A stretch of 64,000 bases of DNA from Hamadaea flava (GCF_024172085.1 NZ_JAMZDZ010000001.1:5084001-5148000); one strand, 5' to 3'; counted from the stretch's first letter, positions 1 to 11,255 are shown. Numbers and translations: made by a program. The notes: a model not told the origin generated them from the sequence alone.

Positions 1-311
1 GCAACTCGCTGAACCACGTCGCGAAGATCATGGGTCAGTCGATGGAATCGCTGATCCACCACTTCAAGCTGGTCACCGAAGGCTTCCGCGTCCCGGCCGG
101 GCAGGTCTACGTCCCGGTCGAGGGTCCGCGTGGCGAGCTGGGCGCGCACGTCGTCTCCGACGGCGGCACCCGCCCCTATCGCGTGCATTACCGCGAACCC
201 AGCTTCGTGAACCTGCAGGCCATCCCCGCGATGGCCGAGGGTGGTCTGCTGGCCGACGTGATCGCCGGCGGGGCGTCGCTCGACCCCGTCATGGGAGGGT
301 GTGACCGGTAG
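1..311 (+). CDS. nuoD: NADH-quinone oxidoreductase subunit D, 3' end
   Basis: Only the last ~103 codons are present; the 5' end lies outside the window. The frame reads [20 protein letters not shown] and ends in the typical NuoD C-terminus with [14 protein letters not shown] and a D at the DPVMGGCDR end. NuoD is the 49-kDa peripheral-arm subunit that, with NuoB, lines the quinone pocket of complex I. Its stop overlaps the GTG/ATG start region of nuoE by one base, which places it in the same operon. Identification is firm because nuoE-N follow in canonical order. Confidence 0.93.
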   Translation, partial: NSLNHVAKIMGQSMESLIHHFKLVTEGFRVPAGQVYVPVEGPRGELGAHVVSDGGTRPYRVHYREPSFVNLQAIPAMAEGGLLADVIAGGASLDPVMGGCDR

Positions 312-1045
312 TGATGAGCCACTTGGGTGAAGAACCAGGAGTGCAGTCAGTGTTCTCTGCCGAGACCTACGCGCGGGCGAAGGAGATCGTCGCGCGGTAC
401 CCCGAGGGCAAGCAGCGTTCGGCGCTCCTGCCCCTGCTGCACCTGGTGCAGAACGAGGACGGTCACGTCTCCCCGGAAGGTGTCACCTTCTGCGCCGAGC
501 AGCTCGGCCTGACCAAGGCCCAGGTCGGCGCGGTCGCGACGTTCTACACGATGTACAAGCGCCGGCCCACCGGCGACTACCTCGTCAGCGTCTGCACCAA
601 CACGATGTGCGACGTCCTCGGCGGTCAGGCGATCTTCGACGCGCTCAGCGACCACCTCGGCGTGGGGCACGACGAGACCACGCCGGACGGCAAGATCACG
701 CTGGAGCACGCCGAGTGCCTGGCGGCCTGCGACTACGGTCCGGTCGTCACGGTCAACTACGACTTCGTCGACGGGCTCGACCCGGAGTCGGCGGTGCAGC
801 TGACCGAGGACCTGAGCGCCGGGCGTCCGGTGCAGCCCTCCCGGGGCGCGCGGCTCTGCTCGCTCAAGGAGATGGCGCTGCAGCTCGCGGGCTTCGCCGA
901 CGAGCGGGACGGCGCGGTCGCCGACGGTCCCGCGGGAGAGCCGACTCTGCGGGGCGTCAAGCTCGCCCAGCAGTACGGGATCAGCCCGGCCGGCTTCGAC
1001 CTCAACACGCCGATCCCCTCCGCGGCGAACGGAGCCAACAAGTGA
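311..1045 (+). CDS. nuoE: NADH-quinone oxidoreductase subunit E
   Basis: 24-kDa subunit of the NADH-dehydrogenase module; it carries a [2Fe-2S] cluster next to NuoF. The 244-aa product has a thioredoxin-like fold with the four ligands visible as CTNTMC (C95, C100) and CLAAC (C136, C140). The C-terminal ~70 residues extend beyond the usual bacterial core, as is common in actinobacteria. GTG at 311 overlaps the nuoD stop by one base; ATG at 314 is an equally good start and loses one residue. The stop overlaps the GTG of nuoF by 4 bp (GTGA), implying translational coupling. Confidence 0.95.
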   Translation: MMSHLGEEPGVQSVFSAETYARAKEIVARYPEGKQRSALLPLLHLVQNEDGHVSPEGVTFCAEQLGLTKAQVGAVATFYTMYKRRPTGDYLVSVCTNTMCDVLGGQAIFDALSDHLGVGHDETTPDGKITLEHAECLAACDYGPVVTVNYDFVDGLDPESAVQLTEDLSAGRPVQPSRGARLCSLKEMALQLAGFADERDGAVADGPAGEPTLRGVKLAQQYGISPAGFDLNTPIPSAANGANK

Positions 1046-2343
1046 GTGTCTTTGAGAAGCTGACGCCGGTCCTCACCAAGCGCTGGCTGTCGCCCGACGC
1101 CTGGCGTCTCGACGTCTACGAGCAGCTCGACGGGTACGCCGCGCTCCGCAAGGCGCTGAAGGTGCACCCGGACGACCTGATCGCGTTGGTGAAGGACTCC
1201 GGTCTGCGAGGACGCGGCGGCGCCGGGTTCCCCACCGGCCTGAAGTGGGGCTTCATCCCGCAGAACGACGGCAAGCCGCACTACCTGGTGATCAACGCCG
1301 ACGAGGGCGAGCCGGGGACCTGTAAGGACCTGCCGCTGATGACCTACGACCCGCACGCGCTGGTCGAGGGCGCCATCATCGCCTCGTACGCCATCCGCGC
1401 CAACCGCGCCTTCATCTACATCCGCGGTGAAGCCGTCCACGCGGCGCGCCGGCTGCGGCACGCGGTGCAGGAGGCGTACAAGGCGGGGTATCTGGGCCAG
1501 AACATCCTGGGTTCGGGGTTCGACCTCGACCTCGTGGTGCACTCCGGCGCCGGGGCGTACATCTGTGGCGAGGAGACGGCCCTGCTGGACTCGCTGGAGG
1601 GGATGCGCGGCCAGCCCCGGCTGCGCCCGCCGTTCCCGGCGACGCACGGCCTGTACGCCTGCCCGACCGTGGTGAACAACGTCGGCACCATCGCCAGCGT
1701 CCCGTACATCGTGCTGGGCGGCGCGGCCTGGTGGAAGACGATGGGCACCGAGAAGTCGTCCGGCCCGATGATCTACTCGCTGTCCGGCCGCATCCAGCAG
1801 CCGGGGCAGTACGAGTGCTCGCTGGGCGTCACGCTGCGGGAGCTGATCGAACTGGCCGGCGGCATGCAGCCGGGCCACAACCTGCGGTTCTGGACCCCGG
1901 GCGGCTCGTCGACGCCGTTGCTGACCGCTGACCACCTCGACGTCCCGCTGGACTTCGACAGCGTCGCGGCGGCCGGATCGATCCTGGGCACCACGGCGAC
2001 GCAGATCTTCTCCGATCAGGACTGCCCGGTCTACGCGACGTACCGCTGGCTGGAGTTCTACCACCACGAGTCCTGCGGTAAGTGCACTCCTTGCCGCGAG
2101 GGCAACTACTGGATGGTGCGCGTCTACCGCCGCATCCTGTCCGGCCAGGGCTCGCACGAGGACCTGGACACCCTGCTCGACACCGCCGACAACATCCTGG
2201 GCCGCTCGTTCTGCGGTCTCGGCGACGGCGCCACCAGCTCGGTGACCAGCTCCTTGCAGTACTTCAAGCAGGATTACCTGGACTACATCGAGGGCCGGAA
2301 AGCGCCGAAGCTCTCGGAGAAGGCATTGGCAGGTGCTCACTGA
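1042..2343 (+). CDS. nuoF: NADH-quinone oxidoreductase subunit F
   Basis: 51-kDa subunit that binds NADH and FMN and takes hydride from NADH. The 433-aa protein has the glycine-rich nucleotide motif [10 protein letters not shown] (about residues 57-66) and the [4Fe-4S] N3 ligands C345, C348 and C351 in [12 protein letters not shown], plus C391 in FCGLGDG. The frame is open far upstream inside nuoE, but homology begins at the GTG at 1042 ([15 protein letters not shown]), which overlaps the nuoE stop by 4 bp. It ends one base into the nuoG ATG. Confidence 0.96.
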   Translation: MSVFEKLTPVLTKRWLSPDAWRLDVYEQLDGYAALRKALKVHPDDLIALVKDSGLRGRGGAGFPTGLKWGFIPQNDGKPHYLVINADEGEPGTCKDLPLMTYDPHALVEGAIIASYAIRANRAFIYIRGEAVHAARRLRHAVQEAYKAGYLGQNILGSGFDLDLVVHSGAGAYICGEETALLDSLEGMRGQPRLRPPFPATHGLYACPTVVNNVGTIASVPYIVLGGAAWWKTMGTEKSSGPMIYSLSGRIQQPGQYECSLGVTLRELIELAGGMQPGHNLRFWTPGGSSTPLLTADHLDVPLDFDSVAAAGSILGTTATQIFSDQDCPVYATYRWLEFYHHESCGKCTPCREGNYWMVRVYRRILSGQGSHEDLDTLLDTADNILGRSFCGLGDGATSSVTSSLQYFKQDYLDYIEGRKAPKLSEKALAGAH

Positions 2344-4823
2344 TGACGTCCGCCGAAGTAGCCAAGAGCACCGACGAGGTCACCCTCACCATCGACGGGA
2401 TCGAGGTGACCGCGCCCAAGGGGACGCTGCTCATCCGGGTCGCCGAGAAGATGGGGATCGACATCCCGCGGTTCTGCGACCACCCGCTGCTGGCCCCGGC
2501 CGGCGCCTGCCGTCAGTGCCTCGTCGAGGTCGAGGGGCAGCGCAAGCCGGTCGCCTCCTGTACGCAGACCGTCGCCGACGGCATGGTCGTGCGTACGCAC
2601 CGGACCAGTGAGGTCGCGCAGAAGGCGCAGTCCGGGATCATGGAGATGCTCCTGATCAACCACCCGCTCGACTGCCCGATGTGCGACAAGGGCGGCGAGT
2701 GCCCCCTGCAGAACCAGGCGATGAGCACCGGCCGGACGGATTCGCGGTTCCACGAGCACAAGCGCGAGTACCCCAAGCCGATCAACATCTCCAGCCAGGT
2801 GCTGCTGGACCGCGAGCGCTGCGTGCTCTGCCAGCGCTGCACCCGGTTCTCCGAGGAGATCGCCGGGGACAAGTTCATCGACCTGATGGATCGGTCCTCC
2901 GCCGAGCAGATCAACGTCTACCGCGACGAGTTCTACGGCGGCGAAGGCGACGGCGTCTCGATCGACGCGGGCGACGAGCCGTTCAACTCCTACTTCTCCG
3001 GCAACACCGTGCAGATCTGCCCGGTCGGCGCGCTGACCGGCGCGCAGTACCGGTTCCGCGCCCGGCCGTTCGACCTCGTGTCGTCGCCGAGCGTGTGCGA
3101 GCACTGCTCGGCCGGCTGCTCCCAGCGGACCGACCACCGGCGTGGCAAGGTGCTGCGGCGCCTGGCCGGTGAGGACGCGCAGGTCAACGAGGAGTGGAAC
3201 TGCGACAAGGGCCGGTGGGGGTTCCAGTACGCCACCGCGTTCGACCGGCTGACCACCCCGCTGGTCCGCGACAAGGAGACCGGCGAGCTGCGGTCGGCCA
3301 GCTGGAGCGAGGCGCTGACGGTCGCCGCCGAGGGCCTGCGGGCCGCCCGGGACGGCGAGCACGGCGTCGGCGTCCTGACCGGCGGCCGGCTGACCGTCGA
3401 GGACGCGTACGCGTACGCGAAGTTCGCGCGGGTGGCTTTGACGACCAACGACGTGGACTTCCGGGCTCGGCCGCTGTCGGCGGAGGAGGCGGACTTCCTC
3501 GCCTCCACCGTCGTCGGGGAGACCTCGGTGACCTACGCCGACCTGGAGAAGGCGCGGCACGTGGTGCTCGTCGGGCTGGAGCCCGAGGAGGAGTGCCCGA
3601 TCGTCTTCCTCCGCCTGCGCAAGGCGGCCACCGCGAAGCGACTGCGGGTCACCGGCGTCGCTCCGTTCGCCACACGCGGCCTCGCGAAGCTGTCCGGCAC
3701 GCTGGTCACCGCCGCCCCGGGTGAGGAGCCCGAGGCGCTCGACCGGATCGTCGGCGTGGACGCGGAGACCGTCATCCTCGTGGGCGAGCGACTCGCCACC
3801 GTCCCGGGCGGCTTCTCGGCGGTGGCCGCGTTCGCCGCGCGTACCGGTGCGAAGCTGGCCTGGGTGCCACGGCGCGCGGGAGACCGCGGTGCTGTCGACG
3901 CGGGCTGCCTGCCGAACCTGCTGCCGGGTGGGCGGCCGGTGGCCGACCCCGCGGCCCGCGCCGAGCTGGCGCAGCTGTGGGGCCTGGAGCCGGGCGTGAT
4001 CTCGAGCCAGGCGGGCAGGGACACCGACGCGATGCTCGCGGCGGCCGCCGACGGGCGATTGGGCGCGCTGGTCGTGGCCGGTGTGGACCCGGGCGACCTG
4101 GCCGATCCGGCGCTGGCCGAGCAGGCCCTGACGAAGGTCGGGTTCCTGGTCAGCCTGGAGATCCGGGCGACCGCGGTCACCCGGCACGCCGACGTGGTCC
4201 TGCCGGTCGCGACGACCTCCGAGAAGGCGGGGTCGTTCGTGGACTGGGAGGGCCGGCTGCGGCCGTTCGACCAGGTCTTCGAGTTCACCACCACGCAGGG
4301 CGGACGGCAGGCGGCGGCGATGATGGCCGACGCCCGGGTGCTCGACGCGATCGCCGCCGAGCTGGGCGTCACGCTCGGCACGGCCGACGTCACCGCGGTA
4401 CGCCAGGAGTTGGGCAGCCTGCCCGCGACGGCGGCGGAGCAGCCGCTGGCCCCGACGTACGCCCCGGCGACCCGGCCCGCGCTCGCGGCCGGGACGGCGA
4501 TCCTCAGCTCGTGGCACTACCTGCTGGACAACGGCAGCCTGCTCGACGGCGACGAGGTCCTGATGGGCACCGCCCGCCCGAGCGTGGCGCGGCTTGCCAA
4601 GGCGACCGCGACCGGGCTGGGCGTCGCCGACGGGGACCTCGTCACGGTCAGCACCGAGCACGGCTCGGTGACGCTGCCCGCGCTCATCACCGACATGCCC
4701 GCGGACGTCGTCTGGGTGCCGGCGAACTCGCCGGGCTCGACGGCCAACCGGACGCTCGGCGCCCACTCGGGCGCGGTCGTCACGGTCGCCGCGGGAACCA
4801 CCGCCGCTGGAGGTGCGCAGTGA
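2343..4823 (+). CDS. nuoG: NADH-quinone oxidoreductase subunit G
   Basis: 75-kDa electron-conduit subunit, 826 aa. The N-terminal ferredoxin-like domain holds a [2Fe-2S] site (CDHP...CRQC) and then [10 protein letters not shown]; a second Fe-S region has CVLCQRC and a later C-rich stretch around CEHCSAGC. The remaining ~550 residues form a molybdopterin-oxidoreductase-like domain that has no catalytic role in complex I. The ATG at 2343 overlaps the nuoF stop by one base. The C-terminal half is low-complexity Ala/Gly-rich, typical of actinobacterial NuoG. The stop overlaps the nuoH GTG. Confidence 0.95.
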   Translation: MTSAEVAKSTDEVTLTIDGIEVTAPKGTLLIRVAEKMGIDIPRFCDHPLLAPAGACRQCLVEVEGQRKPVASCTQTVADGMVVRTHRTSEVAQKAQSGIMEMLLINHPLDCPMCDKGGECPLQNQAMSTGRTDSRFHEHKREYPKPINISSQVLLDRERCVLCQRCTRFSEEIAGDKFIDLMDRSSAEQINVYRDEFYGGEGDGVSIDAGDEPFNSYFSGNTVQICPVGALTGAQYRFRARPFDLVSSPSVCEHCSAGCSQRTDHRRGKVLRRLAGEDAQVNEEWNCDKGRWGFQYATAFDRLTTPLVRDKETGELRSASWSEALTVAAEGLRAARDGEHGVGVLTGGRLTVEDAYAYAKFARVALTTNDVDFRARPLSAEEADFLASTVVGETSVTYADLEKARHVVLVGLEPEEECPIVFLRLRKAATAKRLRVTGVAPFATRGLAKLSGTLVTAAPGEEPEALDRIVGVDAETVILVGERLATVPGGFSAVAAFAARTGAKLAWVPRRAGDRGAVDAGCLPNLLPGGRPVADPAARAELAQLWGLEPGVISSQAGRDTDAMLAAAADGRLGALVVAGVDPGDLADPALAEQALTKVGFLVSLEIRATAVTRHADVVLPVATTSEKAGSFVDWEGRLRPFDQVFEFTTTQGGRQAAAMMADARVLDAIAAELGVTLGTADVTAVRQELGSLPATAAEQPLAPTYAPATRPALAAGTAILSSWHYLLDNGSLLDGDEVLMGTARPSVARLAKATATGLGVADGDLVTVSTEHGSVTLPALITDMPADVVWVPANSPGSTANRTLGAHSGAVVTVAAGTTAAGGAQ

Positions 4824-6169
4824 TCCTCGCCCAGGATCCGACCCTGGAGAACTTCGGCCAAGATCCGTGGTGGCTGGTTCTCGTCAAGGTCGTCGCGATC
4901 TTCGTCTTCCTCGTCGTGATGACGCTGTTCGCCATCTGGTACGAGCGGCGGGTCGTGGCGCGGATGCAGGTCCGTCCCGGACCGAACCGCAACGGTCCCT
5001 TCGGTCTGCTCCAGTCCCTCGCCGACGGCCTCAAGCTGGCCTTCAAAGAGGACATCATGCCGAAGCTCGCCGACAAGGTGGTGTTCTTCATCGCCCCGGT
5101 GATCTCGACGGTCTGCGCGTTCACCGCCTTCGCGATCATGCCGTTCGGCCCGATGGTCTCGATCTTCGGCACGAAGACGCCGTTGCAGCTCACCGACATC
5201 CCGGTGGCGGTCCTGCTGGTGCTGGCCTGCTCCGGCATGGGCGTGTACGGCGTGGTGCTCGCCGGCTGGGCGAGCGGCTCGACCTACCCACTCCTCGGCG
5301 GTCTGCGCTCCAGCGCCCAGATGATCTCCTACGAGGTCGCCATGGGCCTGTCGATCGTGGCGGTCTTCATGACGGCCGGGACGATGAGCACCTCGGGGAT
5401 CGTGGCCGCGCAGGCGGACGGCACCAAGTTCGGGTCGTTCACCGCCCCCAGCTGGTACGCGCTCCTGCTGCTGCCGAGCTTCGTGATCTACTTCGTCTCC
5501 GCGATCGGTGAGACCAACCGGGCTCCGTTCGACCTCCCCGAGGCCGAGTCGGAGCTGGTCGGCGGTTTCCACACCGAGTACTCGTCGCTGAAGTTCGCGC
5601 TGTTCTTCCTCGCCGAGTACATCAACATGGTGACCGTCTCCGCGCTGTGCACGACGCTCTTCCTGGGCGGTTGGCGCGCACCGTGGCCGATCAGCTTGTG
5701 GGACGGAGCCAACGACAACTGGTTCCCGCTGCTCTGGTTCACGATCAAGGTTCTGTTGCTGCTGTTCGTCTTCGTCTGGTTGCGGGGCACGCTGCCCCGG
5801 CTGCGGTACGACCAGTTCATGCGGTTCGGCTGGAAGGTGCTCATCCCGGCCAACCTGATCTGGATCCTGGCCCTGGCCGGCATCAAGACGCTCCAGAACA
5901 GCAACGCGTCGCGTACGCAGACGCTGTTGTGGCTGGGCGGCGCGGTCGTGGTCCTGATGGCGGTCGCGCTGCTGTGGCCGTCGAAGAAGGAACCGACGCC
6001 AATGACTCTCACCGAACAGGTCGCGCAGCGCCCGGCGGGAAGCTTCCCGCTGCCGCCGCTGGACCTGGTCGTCCCGGTCAACCCCCGGGCGAGGCGGATC
6101 TCGGCCGACCGCGGTTCGGCCGAGACCGACAACGACCAGCCGGTGGGTTCCGGCGCTAAGGAGGCGTGA
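4820..6169 (+). CDS. nuoH: NADH-quinone oxidoreductase subunit H
   Basis: Membrane subunit at the interface of the two arms, forming part of the quinone channel. The 449-aa product has about eight hydrophobic helices and the conserved loops [14 protein letters not shown] and [20 protein letters not shown], both diagnostic of NuoH. The start is a GTG overlapping the nuoG stop by 4 bp. A hydrophilic C-terminal tail of about 60 residues (after the PSKKEPTPM stretch) extends beyond the enterobacterial protein, as seen in other actinomycetes. One base separates its stop from the nuoI ATG. Confidence 0.95.
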   Translation: MILAQDPTLENFGQDPWWLVLVKVVAIFVFLVVMTLFAIWYERRVVARMQVRPGPNRNGPFGLLQSLADGLKLAFKEDIMPKLADKVVFFIAPVISTVCAFTAFAIMPFGPMVSIFGTKTPLQLTDIPVAVLLVLACSGMGVYGVVLAGWASGSTYPLLGGLRSSAQMISYEVAMGLSIVAVFMTAGTMSTSGIVAAQADGTKFGSFTAPSWYALLLLPSFVIYFVSAIGETNRAPFDLPEAESELVGGFHTEYSSLKFALFFLAEYINMVTVSALCTTLFLGGWRAPWPISLWDGANDNWFPLLWFTIKVLLLLFVFVWLRGTLPRLRYDQFMRFGWKVLIPANLIWILALAGIKTLQNSNASRTQTLLWLGGAVVVLMAVALLWPSKKEPTPMTLTEQVAQRPAGSFPLPPLDLVVPVNPRARRISADRGSAETDNDQPVGSGAKEA

Positions 6170-6170
6170 G

Positions 6171-6707
6171 ATGGGTGCCTTCACCGGAATGGCCAAGGGC
6201 TTCGGGGTCACCTTCTCGCACATGTTCAAGAAGGTCGTGACCACGGAGTACCCGGAGAAGCCGGACGCGACCGCGCCCCGCTTCCACGGCCGGCACGTCC
6301 TCAACCGGCATCCGGACGGCCTGGAGAAGTGCATCGGGTGCGAGCTGTGCGCCTGGGCCTGCCCGGCCGACGCGATCTACGTGGAGGGTGGCGACAACAC
6401 CGAGGAGGCCCGGTTCTCCCCGGGCGAGCGGTACGCCAGCATCTACCAGATCAACTACGCCCGGTGCATCTTCTGCGGCCTGTGCATCGAGGCCTGCCCG
6501 ACTCGTTCGCTGACCATGAGCAACGAGTACGAGCTGGCCCGCGACGACCGCCAGGCGCTGATCTTCACCAAGGAGCAGTTGCTCGCGCCGCTGCTGCCGG
6601 GGATGGAGCAGCCGCCGCACCCGATGTATCTGGGTGAGACGGAGAAGGACTACTACCTGAGCGGGCCGACCAACCCGGGTGTCTCGGTGGGAGCTGAGGG
6701 GCGATGA
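6171..6707 (+). CDS. nuoI: NADH-quinone oxidoreductase subunit I
   Basis: Ferredoxin-type subunit carrying clusters N6a and N6b, passing electrons toward NuoB. The 178-aa protein shows two classical 4Fe-4S motifs: [12 protein letters not shown] (C54, C57, C60, C64) and [12 protein letters not shown] (C99, C102, C105, C109). An AAGGAG-like ribosome site (ctaaggaggcg) sits just before the ATG at 6171. The stop overlaps the nuoJ start by 4 bp (ATGA). Confidence 0.96.
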   Translation: MGAFTGMAKGFGVTFSHMFKKVVTTEYPEKPDATAPRFHGRHVLNRHPDGLEKCIGCELCAWACPADAIYVEGGDNTEEARFSPGERYASIYQINYARCIFCGLCIEACPTRSLTMSNEYELARDDRQALIFTKEQLLAPLLPGMEQPPHPMYLGETEKDYYLSGPTNPGVSVGAEGR

Positions 6708-7480
6708 CTAGCGCACTTCAACTAGCGGCCGCGGCCGGTGGGGTGGCGACTTCCGAGAAGGTCGTCTTCTTCGTCCTGGCCCCGATCGCGCTCATCGGCG
6801 CGATCGGCATGGTCGCCAGCCGTAACGCGGTGCACTCCGCGCTCTGGCTGGTGCTGACGATGCTGTGTCTCGGTGTCTTCTACATCGTGCAGGCCGGGCC
6901 GTTCATCGGCATGACGCAGATCATCGTCTACACCGGCGCGATCATGATGTTGTTCCTCTTCGTGCTGATGCTCGTCGGCCGGGACGCCTCGGACGCCGTG
7001 ATCGAGACATTGCGCGGTCAGCAGACCGCCGCGATCATCCTCGGCGTAGGCTTCGCCGGCCTGCTCGGCACGGGCCTGCTGCGCGTGGTCGAGAAGATGA
7101 CGGTCACCGGGCTCGACGAGGCGAACGCCAAGGGCAACGTCCAGGGCCTCGCCTCGCTGCTGTTCACCAAGTACGTCTTCGCCTTCGAGATCTCCAGCGC
7201 GCTGCTCATCACCGCCGCCGTCGGCGCGATGCTGCTGGCGCACGTGGAGAAGCGCAAGGAAGACAAGATCAACCAGCCGGACATGATGCGGGCGCGGTTC
7301 GCGCCGGGCAACTACCCCGGCCCCAAGCCGGGTCCGGGTGTCTTCGCCACCTCGACCTCGATCGCCACCCCGGCGAAGCTCCCGGACGGCACGCCCGCCC
7401 AGCGCAGCATCTCGCCGATCCTGCCGACCCGGGAGCTCACGGCCGCCGAGGTCGCCGACAAGCACACGGAAGGCCGGTGA
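6704..7480 (+). CDS. nuoJ: NADH-quinone oxidoreductase subunit J
   Basis: Membrane-arm subunit of complex I, 258 aa, with five predicted helices in the first ~185 residues and the conserved NuoJ helix [19 protein letters not shown]. The C-terminal ~75 residues are hydrophilic and Pro/Ala-rich, an extension common in high-GC Gram-positives. The ATG at 6704 overlaps the nuoI stop by 4 bp, and its own stop overlaps the nuoK GTG. Confidence 0.94.
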   Translation: MTSALQLAAAAGGVATSEKVVFFVLAPIALIGAIGMVASRNAVHSALWLVLTMLCLGVFYIVQAGPFIGMTQIIVYTGAIMMLFLFVLMLVGRDASDAVIETLRGQQTAAIILGVGFAGLLGTGLLRVVEKMTVTGLDEANAKGNVQGLASLLFTKYVFAFEISSALLITAAVGAMLLAHVEKRKEDKINQPDMMRARFAPGNYPGPKPGPGVFATSTSIATPAKLPDGTPAQRSISPILPTRELTAAEVADKHTEGR

Positions 7481-7785
7481 TCGAAGTGACTCCGATGTGG
7501 TACATCGTGCTCTCGGCGGCGCTGTTCACCATCGGCGCGGTGGGCGTGCTCATCCGCCGGAACGCGATCGTCCTGTTCATGTGCATCGAGCTGATGCTGA
7601 ACGCGGCCAACCTCTCGCTGGTCACCTTCAGCCGGATCAACGGCTCGCTGGACGGCCAGATCATGGCGTTCTTCTCCATGGTCATCGCCGCGGCCGAGGT
7701 CGTCGTCGGCCTCGCCATCATCATGGCCATCTTCCGTACGCGACGCTCCGCCAGCGTCGATGACGCGAACCTGCTGAAGTACTGA
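7477..7785 (+). CDS. nuoK: NADH-quinone oxidoreductase subunit K
   Basis: Small MrpC-like membrane subunit, 102 aa from the GTG at 7477, three helices. The conserved membrane glutamates of the proton path are visible in [16 protein letters not shown] and in [13 protein letters not shown]. Start choice: the GTG at 7477 overlaps the nuoJ stop (GTGA), matching the coupling used across this operon; GTG 7486 or ATG 7495 would shorten it by 3-6 residues. Confidence 0.94.
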   Translation: MIEVTPMWYIVLSAALFTIGAVGVLIRRNAIVLFMCIELMLNAANLSLVTFSRINGSLDGQIMAFFSMVIAAAEVVVGLAIIMAIFRTRRSASVDDANLLKY

Positions 7786-7792
7786 GGTCGCA

Positions 7793-9706
7793 ATGCAGAC
7801 ATTGATCACCCTGGTGGTGGCGATCCCGGCGGTCAGCGCGGCGTTCCTGCTGCTGTCGGGCAAGCTGGCCAACAAGTGGGGACACTGGCTCGGCGTACTC
7901 GCGACGGGGACGTCGTTCGTGCTCGGCCTGATCGCTTTCATCCGCCTCGCCGACCTGCCGTCCGACAACCGCGCGGTTCAGGTCCACCTATGGGACTTCA
8001 TCCAGTCCGGCAAGCTCGACGTCGGGTTCGGCCTGCTCTTCGACCCGCTGTCGGCGGTCTTCGTGCTGCTGATCACCGGCGTGGGCTCGCTCATCCACCT
8101 GTACGCCGTGGGCTACATGGCGCACGACGAGGGACGCCGCCGCTTCTTCGGGTACTTCAACCTGTTCGTCGCGGCCATGCTCCTGCTGGTGCTGGGCAAC
8201 AACTATGTGATGCTCTACCTCGGCTGGGAGGGCGTCGGTCTGGCGTCGTACCTGCTGATCTCGTTCTGGTACAACCGGAACTCGGCGGCGACCGCCGGCA
8301 AGAAGGCCTTCCTGATGAACCGGGTCGGTGACGCGGGCTTCGCCCTCGGCATCTTCCTGATGTTCTACACGCTCGGCACGACCGACTACGACAAGGTCTT
8401 CGACGGCGTGGGCAGCCTGGCCGCCGGCACGGTCCTGATGATGGGCCTGCTGCTCCTGCTGGGCGCGACCGGCAAGTCCGGCCAGTTCCCGCTCCAGTCC
8501 TGGCTCCCGGACGCGATGGAGGGCCCGACCCCGGTCTCCGCCCTCATCCACGCCGCGACGATGGTGACCGCCGGTGTGTACCTGATCGCACGGTCGAACC
8601 CGATCTTCTCGGCCAACCACACGCTCCAGACCGTGGTCGTGAGCGTCGGTGCCCTGACCCTGCTGATCGGCTGCATCATCGGCTGCGCCAAGGACGACAT
8701 CAAGCGTGTCCTGGCCTGGTCGACCGTCAGCCAGATCGGCTACATGTTCCTGGGCGTCGGACTCGGCGGGGCGGCGTACGCCCTGGCGATCATCCACCTG
8801 CTCGCGCACGGCTTCTTCAAGGCCAACATGTTCCTCGGCGCGGGTTCGGTCATGCACGGGATGAACGACCAGACCGACATCCGCCGCTTCGGCGGGCTGG
8901 CCAAGTACATGCGGATCACCTGGCTGACCTTCATGATGGGCTGGCTGGCGATCATCGGCATCCCGCCGCTGTCGGGCTTCTACACCAAGGACCCGATCAT
9001 CGAGGCGGCGTTCAACCGGCCCGGGTGGACGGGCTGGCTCTTCGGGAGTGTCGCTCTTGCTGGAGCAGGACTTACAGCCTTCTATATGACAAGGCTGTTC
9101 GTGCTCACCTTCCACGGCCCGAAGCGCTGGACCGAAACTGAGCCGCAACACGGATCCGCAAGCGGACCCGTGCCCGTGCACCCGCACGAGTCCCCGGCGA
9201 TCATGACGATCCCGCTGATCTTCCTGGCCATCGGCTCCATCGTGGCCGGTTTCCTGATGAAGACCAGTGTCCTCGACTGGCTCACCCCGGTCGTCGACCC
9301 CGAGGGCGTCGTGGACGAGGTCCACCGGATCACGGCGGTCGAGGGCGCACTCCTGTCCGTCGCGGTCACCGTCATCGGCGCCGGGTTCGCGTACCTCCTG
9401 TTCCGCCGGGGGACCGCGTTGGTGGAGCAGCCGGCCGGCCCGTTCGTCACGGCGGCCCGGCGCAATCTGTACGCGGACGCCTTCAACGAGGCGGTCTTCG
9501 AGAAGCCCGGCCGCTGGCTCACCCGCGGTCTGGTGTTCCTCGACAACCGCGGGGTCGACGGGCTGGTGAACGGCCTGGCCGCGCTGACCGGCGGCGGGTC
9601 GAGCCGGCTCCGGCGGCTCCAGAACGGTTTCGTGCGCTCCTACGCGCTGTCCATGCTCACCGGCGCGCTTGTGGTCGTGGGCGCGTTCTTGATGGTCACG
9701 CTCTGA
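7793..9706 (+). CDS. nuoL: NADH-quinone oxidoreductase subunit L
   Basis: Largest antiporter-like proton-pumping subunit, 637 aa, with some 15-16 helices. It contains the NuoL/Mrp-antiporter core (YLGWEGVGLASYLLISFWY, then LPDAMEGPTPVSALIHAATM and the lysine-bearing helices after it). The C-terminal part contains the lateral amphipathic helix region. A short patch (about 9050-9170) uses codons unlike the rest of the gene; see findings. ATG at 7793 follows a gaggtcgca ribosome site. Confidence 0.95.
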   Translation: MQTLITLVVAIPAVSAAFLLLSGKLANKWGHWLGVLATGTSFVLGLIAFIRLADLPSDNRAVQVHLWDFIQSGKLDVGFGLLFDPLSAVFVLLITGVGSLIHLYAVGYMAHDEGRRRFFGYFNLFVAAMLLLVLGNNYVMLYLGWEGVGLASYLLISFWYNRNSAATAGKKAFLMNRVGDAGFALGIFLMFYTLGTTDYDKVFDGVGSLAAGTVLMMGLLLLLGATGKSGQFPLQSWLPDAMEGPTPVSALIHAATMVTAGVYLIARSNPIFSANHTLQTVVVSVGALTLLIGCIIGCAKDDIKRVLAWSTVSQIGYMFLGVGLGGAAYALAIIHLLAHGFFKANMFLGAGSVMHGMNDQTDIRRFGGLAKYMRITWLTFMMGWLAIIGIPPLSGFYTKDPIIEAAFNRPGWTGWLFGSVALAGAGLTAFYMTRLFVLTFHGPKRWTETEPQHGSASGPVPVHPHESPAIMTIPLIFLAIGSIVAGFLMKTSVLDWLTPVVDPEGVVDEVHRITAVEGALLSVAVTVIGAGFAYLLFRRGTALVEQPAGPFVTAARRNLYADAFNEAVFEKPGRWLTRGLVFLDNRGVDGLVNGLAALTGGGSSRLRRLQNGFVRSYALSMLTGALVVVGAFLMVTL

Positions 9707-9719
9707 TGGCGAGGTTGTG

Positions 9720-11255
9720 ATGTACCTATCGATCATGACGGCGGCGCCGCTGGCCGGTGCGATCGCGGTGGCCTGCCTGCCGCGTAGTCGTGGCGCCCTG
9801 GCGAAGCTGATCGCGCTGGTCGTGTCGGTGGCCGTCCTCGTCGTCGCGGTTGTCGCCTGGTTCAAGTTCCAGCCAGGCGGCGACCGGTTGCAGCTCACCG
9901 AGAGCTACACCTGGATCCCGGCCTGGGGCGCGCGGTTCAGCTTCGGCGCGGACGGCATCGCCCTGGTGATGCTCGGCCTGATCGCTCTGCTGGTGCCACT
10001 GGTGATCATCGCCAGCTGGAACCACGCGGAGCAGGACAGCCGTCGCTCCGTACCGGCGTTCTTCGCGCTGCTGCTGTTCCTCGAGGGCTCGATGATCGGC
10101 GTCTTCGCCGCCACCGACGTCCTGCTCTTCTACGTGTTCTTCGAGATCATGCTGGTCCCGATGTACTTCCTGATCGGCTCCTACGGCGCGGACGTGCCGC
10201 AGAAGCAGCGGCAGTACGCGGCGGTGAAGTTCTTCCTGTACTCCCTGGTCGGCGGTCTGTTCATGCTGGCCGCCGTGATCGGCCTGTGGGTGCTGGGCGG
10301 GCACACCTTCGACTGGCAGACGCTCACCAGCGTCGAGTTCTCGCGCGGCGCCGGCCGCTGGATGTTCCTCGGGTTCTTCCTCGCCTTCGCGATCAAGGCC
10401 CCGTTCTTCCCGTTCCACACCTGGCTGCCGGACGCCGGTGGCGCCGCCCCGGCCGGGGTGGCCGCGCTGCTCGTCGGCGTCATGGACAAGGTCGGGACGT
10501 TCGGCATCCTGCGGTACTGCCTGACGCTGTTCCCGGAGGCGTCGAAGTACTTCGCCCCGTTGGCGATCACGCTGTCGGTCGTCGGCATCCTGTACGCCGC
10601 ACTGCTGGCGGTCGGCCAGAACGACCTGAAGCGGCTGGTGGCGTACACGTCGATCGCGCACTTCGGGTTCATCGGGGTCGGCATCTTCGCCTTCACCACC
10701 CAGGCGGCCACCGGAGCGGTGCTCTACATGCTGAACCACGGGCTCGCGACCGGCCTACTCTTCCTCGTCGTCGGCATGCTGGTCTCCCGGCGCGGCAGCG
10801 CCGCGATCAGCGACTTCGGCGGCGCGGGCAAGCTGGTTCCGGCGCTCGCCGGGGTCTTCTTCTTCGCGGGGATGGCCTCGCTGGCCCTTCCCGGGCTGGC
10901 GCCCTTCGTCTCCGAGTTCCTGGTGCTGATCGGCACGTTCACGGTCAACAAGACCGCCGCCGTGATCGCCACCGTCGGGATCATCCTCGCGGCGGCGTAC
11001 GTGTTGTGGATGTTCCAGCGGACGATGCAGGGCACGCTCAACCCGACGCTGAAGGAGGTCAGCGGGCTGCGCCAGGACATCTCCAAGCGGGAGATCCTGG
11101 TCGTCGCGCCGCTGATCGCGCTGCTGCTGGTCCTCGGCTTCTACCCGAAGCCGGTCCTCGACGTGATCAACCCGGCGGTGTCGGTCACGTTGCAGCAGGA
11201 CCTGGGCGTGCAGGACCCCGCACCAACCCACTCCACGACTGAGGCGGGCAAGTAA
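9720..11255 (+). CDS. nuoM: NADH-quinone oxidoreductase subunit M
   Basis: Second antiporter-like proton-pumping subunit, 511 aa from ATG 9720. A GTG three bases upstream (9717) is also in frame, but the GAGG ribosome site at 9711-9714 is better spaced for the ATG. Diagnostic features are FFEIMLVPMYFLIGSYG and the FPFHTWLPDA motif of the Mrp-type core. About 14 helices. The TAA overlaps the nuoN ATG by one base. Confidence 0.95.
   Translation: MYLSIMTAAPLAGAIAVACLPRSRGALAKLIALVVSVAVLVVAVVAWFKFQPGGDRLQLTESYTWIPAWGARFSFGADGIALVMLGLIALLVPLVIIASWNHAEQDSRRSVPAFFALLLFLEGSMIGVFAATDVLLFYVFFEIMLVPMYFLIGSYGADVPQKQRQYAAVKFFLYSLVGGLFMLAAVIGLWVLGGHTFDWQTLTSVEFSRGAGRWMFLGFFLAFAIKAPFFPFHTWLPDAGGAAPAGVAALLVGVMDKVGTFGILRYCLTLFPEASKYFAPLAITLSVVGILYAALLAVGQNDLKRLVAYTSIAHFGFIGVGIFAFTTQAATGAVLYMLNHGLATGLLFLVVGMLVSRRGSAAISDFGGAGKLVPALAGVFFFAGMASLALPGLAPFVSEFLVLIGTFTVNKTAAVIATVGIILAAAYVLWMFQRTMQGTLNPTLKEVSGLRQDISKREILVVAPLIALLLVLGFYPKPVLDVINPAVSVTLQQDLGVQDPAPTHSTTEAGK

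Noticed and set aside
2337-4766. Long minus-strand open frame opposite nuoG
   Set aside because: Same GC-shadow effect; composition is Arg/Asp/Gly-rich without domains, and nuoG is certain.
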